Positions 35,733-44,142 of a stretch of 64,000 nucleotides of DNA are shown one piece after another; position 1 is the stretch's first letter; each line of letters opens with the position of its first letter. The stretch is taken from NCBI GenBank assembly GCA_002311385.1, contig DCAE01000047.1:52689-116688 (forward strand), read 5' to 3'. The notes under the pieces were generated by a model. It was given only the letters and a program-made list of their open reading frames with translations, ran no database searches and was not told where the DNA came from. This stretch comes from Dehalococcoidia bacterium UBA1141 (lineage in GTDB: Bacteria; Chloroflexota; Dehalococcoidia; Lucifugimonadales; UBA3495). Both the position numbers and the translations under genes were made by a program.

Positions 35733-35933
35733 GGGCATCGCTCTTGGTCGATTATCTGACTAGCCGGGCCGCTGGCTAGATTGTGACTTTCATTTAATTT
35801 GTTATCATTGAGGTTAATGACGGGATTTGCGGACTGTCAATCCGGTTTTGACACGAAATGATCAGTGCATCTTAAGGGCAATGATTAGACTCGGAAAAAC
35901 GCCAAAAATCGGACACTTTAGCTTCGTCTGGCG

Positions 35934-35962
35934 TTGACCTTTGATTTTGCGTGTGATAACCT
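35934..35962 (+). promoter_or_regulatory. Putative promoter of the A-type Fe-S carrier gene
   Basis: TTGACC at 35934-35939 and TAACCT at 35957-35962 are spaced 17 bases apart, about 65 bases before the ATG at 36029. The rest of the 35668-36028 stretch is AT-rich and, apart from the terminator at 35702-35732, I see no gene in it. Confidence 0.35.
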
Positions 35963-36028
35963 CAAAAATAATCCAAGATTGGGTATTTTCACCAATTGGT
36001 TATTCTGTGAGGAGCGTGTTTACACGTT

Positions 36029-36376
36029 ATGGAAATTACTACATTGGCGATCGAGAAACTTAAGGAAGTTTTGGACGAACAGGGCGAAGACAGCGGTTCC
36101 CTGCGAGTGATTGCGATGCCAGCCGAAAACGGTGGGCTTCAGTATATGCTGACCATGGAAAAAGAAACCCAGACCGACGACACCATATTGGACGTTGAAG
36201 GCGTCAAATTTTTGATGGACTCGGACAGCGTTCCGTTTTTGGAAGAAGCCACGATAGATTACGTCGAGAACTTCGGCGGCCAGGTTGGATTCGTAATTAA
36301 CAATCCCATGTTTGCCTCGGGCGGCGGCTGCGGAAGCGGATGTGGTTGCGGCAGCGGTGGTTGCGGCGGTCATTAG
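36029..36376 (+). CDS. HesB/IscA-type Fe-S carrier protein with Gly/Cys-rich tail
   Basis: A 115-residue A-type carrier that holds and transfers iron-sulfur clusters. The fold is clear (LAIEKLKEVLDEQGEDSGSL, DVEGVKFLMDSDSVPFLEEA, TIDYVENFGGQVGFVINNP). Family members have one upstream Cys and a C-terminal CxC; here there is no upstream Cys at the usual site, and the C-terminus is an extended tail of repeated Gly and Cys with six cysteines in about 20 residues. Cluster binding may thus be moved entirely to the tail. An unmistakable terminator follows. Confidence 0.88.
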   Translation: MEITTLAIEKLKEVLDEQGEDSGSLRVIAMPAENGGLQYMLTMEKETQTDDTILDVEGVKFLMDSDSVPFLEEATIDYVENFGGQVGFVINNPMFASGGGCGSGCGCGSGGCGGH

Positions 36377-36412
36377 CTGACCTCCTCCAAGATACTTTCT
36401 TACGTGAATCGA

Positions 36413-36446
36413 ACGGGGCTTCTTGCTTAAAAGAGGCCCCGTTTTT
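36413..36446 (+). terminator. Intrinsic terminator of the Fe-S carrier gene
   Basis: A 12-bp stem (ACGGGGCTTCTT with AAGAGGCCCCGT, one G-U pair), loop GCTTAA, followed by TTTT. It lies about 37 bases after the stop codon. Confidence 0.9.
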
Positions 36447-36637
36447 GTTGCCTGAACTTCGTATGAATCTACTGCGTCGCCAACCGTGGCGGCAGAATCC
36501 TTGCCTCTGTGCATTGACTGGCTTTGATACCTTACCCATAATGCTTCCAGGTACTCAAGGTGACCCGAACTCCCCATTTCCGCATCAGAACCCCGTTGAA
36601 GGTACGATTTTACAATCGCAATATTTTGGAGACGACC

Positions 36638-38404
36638 ATGTCAAACTCACCTCATAGCGATCGCTTTGAAGCCCACAGGCCAGTGGTCATGGGACGCAAC
36701 GGAATGGTGTCATCCGGACACCCATTGGCCTCCCAGGCAGGCATAGCCATCATGCAGAAGGGCGGAAATGCCGTAGATGCCGCCATCGCCACCGCTGCTG
36801 CATTATCCGTTGTGGAGCCCCTGATGTCTGGCATCGGCGGCGACGGTTTCATCATGGTCTATCAGAAGGAATCCGACCTACTGGAAATAAGCAATGGCAC
36901 CGGCGCAGCCCCCTATGCCGCAACTAGGGAGCGTTTCAGCGCTGAAGGCATACCCGATAAGGGCATTCTCTCAGTCTCGGTCCCCGGCCTCCTACACAGC
37001 TGGCTGGATGCCCACGAAAAGCACGGGACATTGCCTCTGAGCGAGCTTTTTGCCCCGGCCATAGACCTGGCGAAAAACGGTTTCCCCGTCAGCCATGTGT
37101 TGTCAAAAGCAATCGCCTCCGACCCGCTCATCTGCCAGTTCCCTACGTCCAAGGCGGTTTTCACACGGGACGGCCGGCCATTGCAACCGGGGGAGATGCT
37201 GTACCAAAAGGACTTGGCCAGTACCTTTAAATCCATTGTCGCCGGTGGCAGGAAGGTTTTCTACGAAGGGGCAATCGCCGAGGCCATCGTGAGATTCAGC
37301 GAAGAGCAAGGCGGGCTACTTACTATGAAGGACATGGCCGACTGCCGGGCTCGTTGGGAAGTACCCATCGCGACTTCTTATAAGGGCCACACGGTGTATG
37401 AAGCACCGCCAAACTCCAGTGGACACATCCTGCTCCAAGAATTGAACATCGTGGAGCAGTTTGACCTGAAATCGCTGGGCTGCAACAGCGCCGAGAGCAT
37501 CCACCTGATGGTGGAAGCGAAGAAACTGGCATTCATCGACCGGGAAGCTTATGTCGCCGACCCGGAATTCGTAAACGTCCCGACGGCGGCCTTGATTTCC
37601 AAGGAATACGCCGTCCAACGAGCACAAGAGATTGACCAAGCCAAAGCAGCCCAATCCGTAGAGCCCGGAGACCCATGGCCTTTTGTGAAGGATGGCCGTA
37701 AACCGGAAACCGCCAAAGCCGGTGCCGTCGCCCGACCTGCCGAAGTCGAAGAGGACACCACCTGCTTTGTGGTCGTGGACCGGTGGGGCAATGCGGTTTG
37801 CCAACTGCAGAGCATCCAAAGCGCATGGGGTTCCCGTTTGATTGCTGGTGATACCGGGATTCTCCTCAATAACAGGATGACTTACTGGCACATGGATCCT
37901 GACCACGTTGACTGTCTTGAGCCGGGCAAGAGGGTCCGCCACACCATGAACCCTGTCATGGTGTTCAAAAACGACTCATCTCATGACAATGCGCAAAACG
38001 GCTCCCAGGTCAACGGGTCTGCCAAGAAGGGTGGAGCCAGGCAATTGGTATTGGTCTGTGGCACCCCCGGCGCAGACACTCAGGTGCAGACCAATATGCA
38101 GGTAATCACCCACATTCTGGAATTCGGCATGACGGTGGCTGAGGCAGTGGAAGCTCCCCGTTGGAGAAACGCCCATAGCCCCACCGAATCCAGCCTGCCT
38201 CATGAATGCGACAATCTGCTGTATGTGGAGAGGCGATTCCCCGACCAGGTGCTGGAAGGACTTAAATCCAAGGGGCATGTGCTGGACATCATCGGAGATT
38301 GGGAAGGCAAGGGCAGCGAGGTAATGATTCAGGTTGACCCAGAAACCGGTGTGCTCTCCGGAGCAGCCGACCCCCGCCGTGACGGTTACGCCATAGGCTG
38401 GTAG
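36638..38404 (+). CDS. Gamma-glutamyltransferase family protein
   Basis: Start chosen at ATG 36638, giving 588 residues; a longer reading adds 26 implausible residues. This Ntn-hydrolase proenzyme should cleave before the Thr of EEDTTCFVVVDRWGN, leaving that Thr as nucleophile. Other family blocks are HPLASQAGIAIMQKGGNAVD, MSGIGGDGFIMV and, late, QTNMQVITHILEFGM. No signal peptide is visible, so an intracellular role, for example in glutathione or acyl-amide processing, is possible. The small unrecognised gene downstream is separated by about 30 bases. Confidence 0.93.
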   Translation: MSNSPHSDRFEAHRPVVMGRNGMVSSGHPLASQAGIAIMQKGGNAVDAAIATAAALSVVEPLMSGIGGDGFIMVYQKESDLLEISNGTGAAPYAATRERFSAEGIPDKGILSVSVPGLLHSWLDAHEKHGTLPLSELFAPAIDLAKNGFPVSHVLSKAIASDPLICQFPTSKAVFTRDGRPLQPGEMLYQKDLASTFKSIVAGGRKVFYEGAIAEAIVRFSEEQGGLLTMKDMADCRARWEVPIATSYKGHTVYEAPPNSSGHILLQELNIVEQFDLKSLGCNSAESIHLMVEAKKLAFIDREAYVADPEFVNVPTAALISKEYAVQRAQEIDQAKAAQSVEPGDPWPFVKDGRKPETAKAGAVARPAEVEEDTTCFVVVDRWGNAVCQLQSIQSAWGSRLIAGDTGILLNNRMTYWHMDPDHVDCLEPGKRVRHTMNPVMVFKNDSSHDNAQNGSQVNGSAKKGGARQLVLVCGTPGADTQVQTNMQVITHILEFGMTVAEAVEAPRWRNAHSPTESSLPHECDNLLYVERRFPDQVLEGLKSKGHVLDIIGDWEGKGSEVMIQVDPETGVLSGAADPRRDGYAIGW

Positions 38405-38436
38405 ACAGGCTATTTCACGATGAAAGATTTAACCAG

Positions 38437-38907
38437 ATGAGAATACCCGGTGAAAAAAGAAGCGCTTACCCCGACGAGTGCGGCCAGGTTGCCGGCACAT
38501 TCGCCGAAGCCATCCGAGACAACCAGATGGATTTGGCTTGGTCCATGCTGTCCAAAGAGACGAAAGGGATGCGCATGGGGGTCTGGTCCACCCGCAACAA
38601 CATCGACATGCAGATTGCCTACCGAGCCGCCTACGAACCTGATCACCCTCAACGCAGCGCCATGCTGGAGGACTTTCGGGAAACGGTTCTCCGCCTCTGG
38701 CCCCTAGAAGATTTGACCGACTTGGGGGTTTCCCCCACCAGCTACCTGGACGACGACCACGCTTTCGCCTTCTTGCCCTTTGGCGCTTCTACAGTTCCTC
38801 AACAGACCGCCCGCCGCCGCTTGTTGAACGGCCTAATCCTGCCCATGCTGCATGAAGATGGGGAGTGGAGAATCGACCTGCCCGGTTGGCGGTTCTTAGA
38901 CTCCTGA
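38437..38907 (+). CDS. Uncharacterised 156-residue protein
   Basis: I do not recognise this protein. It has a helical N-terminus (GQVAGTFAEAIRDNQMDLAW), a middle with hydrophobic-aromatic alternation, and a C-terminal part ending GEWRIDLPGWRFLD, a pattern seen in small cystatin/NTF2-like folds that sense or bind ligands; that likeness is only impressionistic. It lies between the gamma-glutamyltransferase and an HNH gene, all rightward and closely spaced. Confidence 0.65.
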   Translation: MRIPGEKRSAYPDECGQVAGTFAEAIRDNQMDLAWSMLSKETKGMRMGVWSTRNNIDMQIAYRAAYEPDHPQRSAMLEDFRETVLRLWPLEDLTDLGVSPTSYLDDDHAFAFLPFGASTVPQQTARRRLLNGLILPMLHEDGEWRIDLPGWRFLDS

Positions 38908-38929
38908 AGGCTAATTACGAGGAACAGGC

Positions 38930-39226
38930 ATGAAGCGACAAGAAGAAAATTCGGTTTGCGAATTATGCCTGAGGGAGCCAGAGAAGTTCACGGTGCACCA
39001 CTTGGTGCCGCGCTCCCAAGGTGGGAAGTTCGGCCCGAAAGCCAAGCTTTGCCCCACCTGCCACCGCCAGTTACATGCCCTATTTTCCGAAGCGACCTTG
39101 GCCAAGGAACTGCGGTCCTTGGACCAAATCAGAGCTAACCCTGAAATGACTGGTTACTTAAGCTGGGCACGCAAGCAAAAAGGCCCTACCAACTTTCGCG
39201 TGCGGCGATCCAATAACCGGCGCTGA
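38930..39226 (+). CDS. HNH nuclease-domain protein
   Basis: A 98-residue protein with a compact HNH fold: CELCLREPEKFTVHHLVPRS gives the first Cys pair and the two-His motif, and LCPTCHRQLHALF gives the second Cys pair and the final His. The zinc-binding cysteines are all present. Such small proteins are general bacterial nuclease-like proteins, and HNH genes are also frequent beside HK97-type terminases; here it stands 17 kb from the terminase. The basic C-terminus (RVRRSNNRR) fits nucleic-acid binding. Confidence 0.85.
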   Translation: MKRQEENSVCELCLREPEKFTVHHLVPRSQGGKFGPKAKLCPTCHRQLHALFSEATLAKELRSLDQIRANPEMTGYLSWARKQKGPTNFRVRRSNNRR

Positions 39227-39306
39227 CGGCCCCTGACTGCCTTCAAGCACATTCACCGACAACCTGCCTTGTGTATCTGAGAGCCAGATAATATACTCCC
39301 ATTGCC

Positions 39307-39990
39307 ATGGCGGAACAGCAAGACATACCACCGGACAATCTCCACGATGATTTGGTAGAACTGCCACTCTTCCCATTGAATGTGGTGCTATACCCAGGCA
39401 TGGTCTTGCCGTTGCACATCTTCGAGGAGCGCTACAAGGCCCTGATGGGAGACTGTATCGAGCGGGAGGAACCATTTGGCGTGGTGCTTATCAAAGAAGG
39501 ACCGGAGGTAGGTGGGCCCGCCGAGCCATTCGCCATTGGCACCAGCGCCAGAATAACCACGGTGGACCGGCTGGAAGATGGGAGAATGAACCTGCTAACT
39601 TCTGGGGGAGAAAAGTTCGAGACGGTGGAGATAACGCAGCAAGTACCGCACTTAGTTGGACGGGTACGCTACCTGGAAGACCTGCCGGGGGAAGACCGAC
39701 CGGCGCTGGTAACCGAAGTAGGGGAGCAGTACACAATTTTCCTGAGGAACCTATCCTCTCTTTCCGGCGGTTGGGCCGCCAATGCGCAGATTCCTCAAGA
39801 GCCAATATCCTTGGCTTATGGGGTGGCCTCCAATCTTGACCTTCCCCGTCCCATCCGGCAGGAGTTGCTGGAGTTGGCTACGGCTATGGAGCGATTGGAA
39901 CGATTGCTGCCGCTGCTAAAGCGGGGAAACGGCATCTTGTTGGAGCAGGTGGAACTGCGCAACCCTTTCAAGGGCCCGCGCCTCAATTAA
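39307..39990 (+). CDS. LON substrate-binding (N) domain protein
   Basis: A 227-residue stand-alone LON N domain, without ATPase or protease parts. The start of the fold is LPLFPLNVVLYPGMVLPLHI, followed by FEERYKALMGDCI and FGVVLIKEG. Such proteins are thought to bind substrate proteins or regulate proteolysis, but their role is poorly known. It is rightward and convergent with the BtuF-like gene, with 18 bases between the stops. Confidence 0.9.
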   Translation: MAEQQDIPPDNLHDDLVELPLFPLNVVLYPGMVLPLHIFEERYKALMGDCIEREEPFGVVLIKEGPEVGGPAEPFAIGTSARITTVDRLEDGRMNLLTSGGEKFETVEITQQVPHLVGRVRYLEDLPGEDRPALVTEVGEQYTIFLRNLSSLSGGWAANAQIPQEPISLAYGVASNLDLPRPIRQELLELATAMERLERLLPLLKRGNGILLEQVELRNPFKGPRLN

Positions 39991-40008
39991 CTTGGCCTCA
40001 AATACCCG

Positions 40009-40947
40009 CTAGGTTATCTTGGTTAAGTCCCCGTAAAGCCGCAGCGCCCCTTTCTCGGGAACCATGTCTGAGAATATCTCCGGGTGAATCATCTCAGCCA
40101 TGATTTCCAAACCATCCACCAGTCTGGGTCCCGACCGGCTGGTATAGGCGCCCGCATCGATAACGTAAACTCGGTTATTGATAACCGCAGGCAGTGATGC
40201 CCAGCCCTCTTGTTTCGCCAACAGCGGCACATCCTCCAGCGCCCTTTTAACGTCGAAGCCGCAGGGCATCAGGATTATCACATCGGGTTTACTATCCACC
40301 ACCTCAGCCCACTCCAACTTAAACGACCCCTTTTCTTTATCGCCGAAGCAATTAATTCCGCCGGCCATTTCAACCATTTCCGGCACCCAGTGGCCGCCGC
40401 ACATCAAGGGATCAACCCATTCCAAGTGCAGCACCCGGGGATGGGTTTGGGCATTGGCAGCGGCCTGGGCAACGGCGTCGAGCCGTGCCTGCATGCCTGC
40501 CGCCATGGCCTCCGCCGCTTCGTCGGCACCGGTGGCCCGACCCACTCTACGGATATCTTCCAGCACGTCGCCGACATATTGGGGGTCCAAGGACAAGACC
40601 TCTGGTTCTTTGGGAAGAGAGACACTGGCCTCGGCTACCTGCCGAGATGAAATGGCTCAAACCTCGCAGATGGCTTGAGTCAGCAACAGGTCCGGTTGAG
40701 CAGCGGCCAAAATCTGCTCGTCAATGTCGTAGATGCCCAGTCCTTGCTCCAACCTTTCGGAGATGATTCGGCTAATCTCGCCGCTGCTGGGCGGGTCGGC
40801 GTCATCGAACACACTATGCACCACCCGGGGTTTGTTTCTAGAGTCGGGCGGATAGTCGCACTCGTGGGTAACGCCGTACAACTGGTCTTGCAGTCCCAGG
40901 CCGTAGACGATTTCCGTGGCGCTGGGCAAGAAGGAACAAATTCTCAT
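40009..40947 (-). CDS. BtuF-like class III substrate-binding protein with in-frame TGA at a conserved Cys (candidate selenoprotein)
   Basis: Two ORF pieces in one frame (40657-40947 and 40009-40596) form a 312-residue protein once the TGA at 40657-40659 is read through. The N-terminus is MRICSFLPSATEIVYGLGLQ and the C-terminal lobe contains VLHLEWVDPLMCGGHWVPEM, as in corrinoid-binding BtuF relatives. The interruption reads TQAICEV, TGA, AISSRQVAEA; family members as I know them read CEVCAVS, so TGA replaces the second Cys of a CxxC pair. A 6-bp hairpin follows at SECIS distance. There is no signal peptide, so it may act in the cytoplasm. It lies 36 bases after the OsmC gene, which has the same feature. 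A nonsense mutation is the alternative. Confidence 0.8.
40630..40646 (-). promoter_or_regulatory. SECIS-like hairpin after the BtuF-like TGA
   Basis: Ten bases after the TGA, CTCGGC pairs perfectly with GCCGAG around the loop AGGTA. The loop begins 16 nt after the TGA. The E. coli fdhF SECIS places the loop AGGUCU 17 nt after its UGA, so both position and loop sequence (AGGU) are close to a known SelB target. Confidence 0.75.
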
Positions 40948-40982
40948 GTAATCCTCGGTTGTGCGATTGCAGCTTACTTACG

Positions 40983-41417
40983 CTAGTGGTTTTCGGTATG
41001 AGACACCAACTCCACAGTGGTTTCTGCGGTCGCCACGGCGACCGAACCGTAGAGGGGTCAACGCTTTTTCCAGGTTTCCACCAACTCGAATGCTTGGTCA
41101 TCGTCGACGCCCCACATCTCGAAGTTGATTTTGATTGCGTCGTAGAGAGTGATGTCCCCGGCGGGTTTATCCGAGTCCCGCCAAGCTTCTACCCCCACAT
41201 CCATCCAATCCAGGGTGATGTTCCCCGTGTTGGCCAATCTCTCCACCATGTTCACCGCACAAGCGGCGATGCCGGAAAAGAAAAGCTCACCGGCACCCAC
41301 CTCTTCTCCACCAGCGTCGTCGGCAACGAAGTGATGAGTACGAGCGTTGCAGATGGCCCGGCCCAAGGTCTTTGTGCTGTAGCTTCGTACTTTGTAAGCC
41401 ATGGTCAGGTTGCTCAT
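40983..41417 (-). CDS. OsmC/Ohr-family protein with in-frame TGA at the conserved second Cys (candidate selenoprotein)
   Basis: OsmC-fold proteins reduce organic or fatty-acid hydroperoxides with two conserved cysteines. The first is present in FFSGIAACAVNMVERLA. The apparent ORF stops at codon 120 (TGA 41058-41060) after ETWKKR, but the frame continues PLYGSVAVATAETTVELV for 24 residues to a TAG at 40983-40985. The family pattern here is RCPLYGS, so the TGA occupies the second catalytic Cys, and read-through gives 144 residues, the normal length. AGGGAGGG precedes the ATG. OsmC-like selenoproteins have been described, which supports selenocysteine. It lies between ridA-like and btuF-like genes in one operon. 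Confidence 0.88.
41027..41044 (-). promoter_or_regulatory. SECIS-like hairpin after the OsmC TGA
   Basis: Thirteen bases after the TGA, CGGTCGC pairs perfectly with GCGACCG (7 bp) around the loop CGTG. The loop starts after 20 nt and has G in its second position, as bacterial SECIS models require. Confidence 0.7.
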
Positions 41418-41503
41418 ATGGCCCTCCCTAATACTTGGTTAGCGATAAAATGTCTTAGATATAATCCGCCGACCTCAGGCGACCAGCATCCGGCTTACGG
41501 CCT

Positions 41504-42016
41504 TTAAGGCGACACCCGATACGCGAAGCATTCCACGATTTCGATGGCCAGGGGTTTTTGGGCCAAGCCGGTTGTGCCGATTACCGCCCGGCATGGCGGA
41601 TTGGGCATGAACTCCCGATAGACTTGGTTCAGCAGAGACCAGTTTTCCATGTCGGTCAAGAACACCATCAAGGTCACCACACGACTAAAGCTGGTGGAGG
41701 CCGCCTTTAATGTGGCATCCACGTGCCTAAAGGCCGCCCTGTATTGCTCCTCGTCCGTTTCTCCCACCATCACGCCGTCAAACCCGGATGGAGTGGTTCC
41801 CCGGCACAGTACCTTCACCGCTTTGACTTTGAGAAACCGGGTGAAATCTTCCTCGAAATAATCGCTGTACAGTCCGGTGCGATAGGACTCAATATTGGTA
41901 GTATGGCCCCGACCGTCGGCTATGATTAGATCCAGTAGTTGGTCCCTTTCGACCATGGGCAATGCCTGGGCTTCGGCGATTTCCAACGCATCCAAATCCG
42001 CCAACGTCAGCGCCAT
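41504..42016 (-). CDS. RidA/YjgF-family protein with N-terminal extension
   Basis: A 170-residue protein. The C-terminal two-thirds is a RidA fold (EEQYRAAFRHVDATLKAAST, then RVVTLMVFLTDMENW, and NPPCRAVIGTTGLA with the substrate-binding Arg). RidA enzymes hydrolyse reactive enamine/imine intermediates. The first 55 residues are not part of the fold and are acidic. It is first in a leftward set with the OsmC- and BtuF-like genes, 86 bases upstream of the OsmC start, which suggests a common detoxification or redox theme. Confidence 0.88.
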   Translation of the reverse strand: MALTLADLDALEIAEAQALPMVERDQLLDLIIADGRGHTTNIESYRTGLYSDYFEEDFTRFLKVKAVKVLCRGTTPSGFDGVMVGETDEEQYRAAFRHVDATLKAASTSFSRVVTLMVFLTDMENWSLLNQVYREFMPNPPCRAVIGTTGLAQKPLAIEIVECFAYRVSP

Positions 42017-42188
42017 GATTCGGCTCCTGAATAATGGGATATTGGTAGTAAACTTAAGCTAGCCGGACCGGTGCAGATCAAGGACGACCGGAAATTGCCC
42101 TTTCGTTTTTGACACACGAGTGGCCCCATGCCTATCATGTTGTTAATAAACACGCCCCATTTGGGGGATATTCCCAGGAGGGAACTCC

Positions 42189-42632
42189 ATGGCTACTATA
42201 CCAGAACTCAGAAACCAGTACGAAAACTTGGACACCCCTTTGGTCATCAAGGATGAAAGCGAGATTAACGCTGAGTGCTTGCTGACTTTCCAATACGAGT
42301 ATCCGGAGCAGGACACCGAGGTGATCGTTGACACTGACGAATTCACTGCTGTCTGCCCTTGGACCGGCCTTCCAGATTATGGAACGCTGGAGATAAACTA
42401 CGTGCCGGACCAGAGTTGCATCGAACTCAAGTCCTTAAAATATTATCTGCTGTCCTACCGGGACGTGGGCGTGGTCCAAGAGCATGCAGTCAACCGGATA
42501 CTCAAGGACTTAGTGGCCGTGTGCGAGCCACGCTCGATGCGGATAACTCTGGACTACAAGATTCGGGGTGGCCTTCACACCTCCGTAGCGGTGGAGTACC
42601 CGCGGGGCGGGGCCACGAAACCAACTATCTAG
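42189..42632 (+). CDS. queF: preQ0 reductase QueF (NADPH-dependent)
   Basis: A 147-residue unimodular QueF, which reduces 7-cyano-7-deazaguanine to preQ1 for queuosine in tRNA. The catalytic Cys56 is in FTAVCPWTGLPDYG, and the substrate Glu is probable in QSCIELKSLKYYL, with the cofactor-binding motif downstream (VVQEHAVNRILKD). GGAGGGAAC precedes the ATG. It heads the rightward cluster queF-queC-queE; queD and folE are not in the window. Confidence 0.95.
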   Translation: MATIPELRNQYENLDTPLVIKDESEINAECLLTFQYEYPEQDTEVIVDTDEFTAVCPWTGLPDYGTLEINYVPDQSCIELKSLKYYLLSYRDVGVVQEHAVNRILKDLVAVCEPRSMRITLDYKIRGGLHTSVAVEYPRGGATKPTI

Positions 42633-42633
42633 A

Positions 42634-43374
42634 ATGACTAAGAGTTACGGCGTTACCCTGCTGTCCGGCGGGTTGGACTCCACCACCGTCACCACCTACG
42701 CTCTCCGCCAGACCGGCGACCTGACAGCGCTGACCTTCCAGTACGGCCAGACCCACAGCAAAGAGGTGGAACGCGCCGCAGAGATTTGCCAGGTTATGGG
42801 CATCCGGCACCAACTGCTGGACATCTCTTTCCTGCGGGACGTAGCGTGGTATTCGGCCCTGACCAATCCCGAACGTTTTCCCGTGCCGGAAGACCGGTCA
42901 ACAGAGCAGATGGGAGTTAGCATTCCCATAACCTATGTGCCGTTGAGAAATACCATCTTCTTGTCCTTGGCCGCCGCATTTCTGGAAAGCCAGGTACTCC
43001 ACGGTATTGAAGTCGAGGGAATTTTACCCCAGGAGATTGAGGCCCGGCTGTATATGGCGCCCAACGCCATTGACTACAGCGGCTACCCCGACTGCCGCCC
43101 CGAATATTTCACCCAAATGTCCCAAGCCCTCAACCACGGAAGCAAGATTTGGACGGAGTATCAGATTCCCTTCCGAGTGGAAACGCCAATCATCGACAAA
43201 TCCAAGGCGGACATCGTCAAAATGGGTTTGGACCTACAAGCTCCTCTGGAACTGACTTGGAGTTGTTATCTGGGGAACGCCACCCCATGCGGTTCCTGCG
43301 ATAGTTGCATCCTGCGAGCAAAGGGATTCCAAGAAGCAGGAGTGCCTGACCCTGCGCTGAACAGGACGGACTAG
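42634..43374 (+). CDS. queC: 7-cyano-7-deazaguanine synthase QueC
   Basis: A 246-residue ATP-dependent enzyme that turns 7-carboxy-7-deazaguanine into preQ0. The PP-loop is LLSGGLDSTTVTTYALRQ and the C-terminal zinc site is formed by CYLGNATPCGSCDSCILRA (four cysteines). Middle blocks include FQYGQTHSKEVERA and VPLRNTIFLSLAAAF. The ATG is one base after the queF stop, and queE begins five bases after this gene. Confidence 0.95.
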   Translation: MTKSYGVTLLSGGLDSTTVTTYALRQTGDLTALTFQYGQTHSKEVERAAEICQVMGIRHQLLDISFLRDVAWYSALTNPERFPVPEDRSTEQMGVSIPITYVPLRNTIFLSLAAAFLESQVLHGIEVEGILPQEIEARLYMAPNAIDYSGYPDCRPEYFTQMSQALNHGSKIWTEYQIPFRVETPIIDKSKADIVKMGLDLQAPLELTWSCYLGNATPCGSCDSCILRAKGFQEAGVPDPALNRTD

Positions 43375-43379
43375 CCCCA

Positions 43380-44087
43380 GTGCTCCGAGTAAGTAGACAA
43401 TCCAGCGGCGAGCCGGAGGTGTTTTACTCCCTGCAAGGTGAAGGCGCAAACATCGGAGGCCCTTCCGTATTCCTCCGCTTGGCCACATGTAACCTGGCCT
43501 GCACCTGGTGCGACACCAAATACACCTGGGACTGGGCGAACTTTGACTATAATCAGGAAGTGATGTCCCTGGAATCCTCTCAGATAGAGGAGAAGATTCT
43601 CGGCTTTGGTTGCTCCAACCTAGTCATCACCGGTGGTGAGCCCCTACTCCAGCAGTCCGAACTGGTTCCTCTGGTAGCGTCGCTGAAATCTCGAGGGATG
43701 ACTTTCGAGGTGGAGACCAACGGCACCATTGCGCCGTTGCCCGAACTAGTGCGGGACATCGACCAATGGAACGTCTCTCCCAAATTGGCCAACTCAGGAA
43801 ATCCAGCCGACCGACGGGAAGACGCTTCAGCCCTGACCGCCTTCCGAGAACTTCCCAACGCCTACTTCAAATTCGTCGTTAATGCGGCAGGGGATGTGGA
43901 AGAAGTCTGCGCGTTACGGGACAGGCACAATCTGCCGAACCAGCGGATAATTTTGATGCCCCAGGGGCAGACTCCGGAAGCACTTAAATTACGCAGCGGC
44001 TGGGTCAGCGAAGCCTGCGTCAAAGAGGGGTTTCGCTTTTCCACCAGACTGCACATATTGCTGTGGGGGGATGAGAGGGGACGGTGA
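43380..44087 (+). CDS. queE: 7-carboxy-7-deazaguanine synthase QueE (radical SAM)
   Basis: A 235-residue radical SAM enzyme that makes 7-carboxy-7-deazaguanine. The cluster-binding motif is CNLACTWCDTKYTWD (CxxxCxxC), preceded by the family entry EPEVFYSLQGEGANIGGPSV. SAM-binding residues follow in VITGGEPLLQQ and FEVETNGTIAPL. The GTG start lies five bases after the queC stop. Last gene of the que cluster; the stop is convergent with the MmgE/PrpD gene. Confidence 0.95.
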   Translation: MLRVSRQSSGEPEVFYSLQGEGANIGGPSVFLRLATCNLACTWCDTKYTWDWANFDYNQEVMSLESSQIEEKILGFGCSNLVITGGEPLLQQSELVPLVASLKSRGMTFEVETNGTIAPLPELVRDIDQWNVSPKLANSGNPADRREDASALTAFRELPNAYFKFVVNAAGDVEEVCALRDRHNLPNQRIILMPQGQTPEALKLRSGWVSEACVKEGFRFSTRLHILLWGDERGR

Positions 44088-44142
44088 GTTGGCAACCGGA
44101 GATATTTCTTTTGGAAAAGAAGTCTCTCTTGCGGCCCAGAAC

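Noticed and set aside
40009..41417. General reassignment of TGA to an amino acid
   Set aside because: TGA ends many intact genes here, including PP2C in an ATGA overlap and cobT, so a site-specific signal is needed instead.
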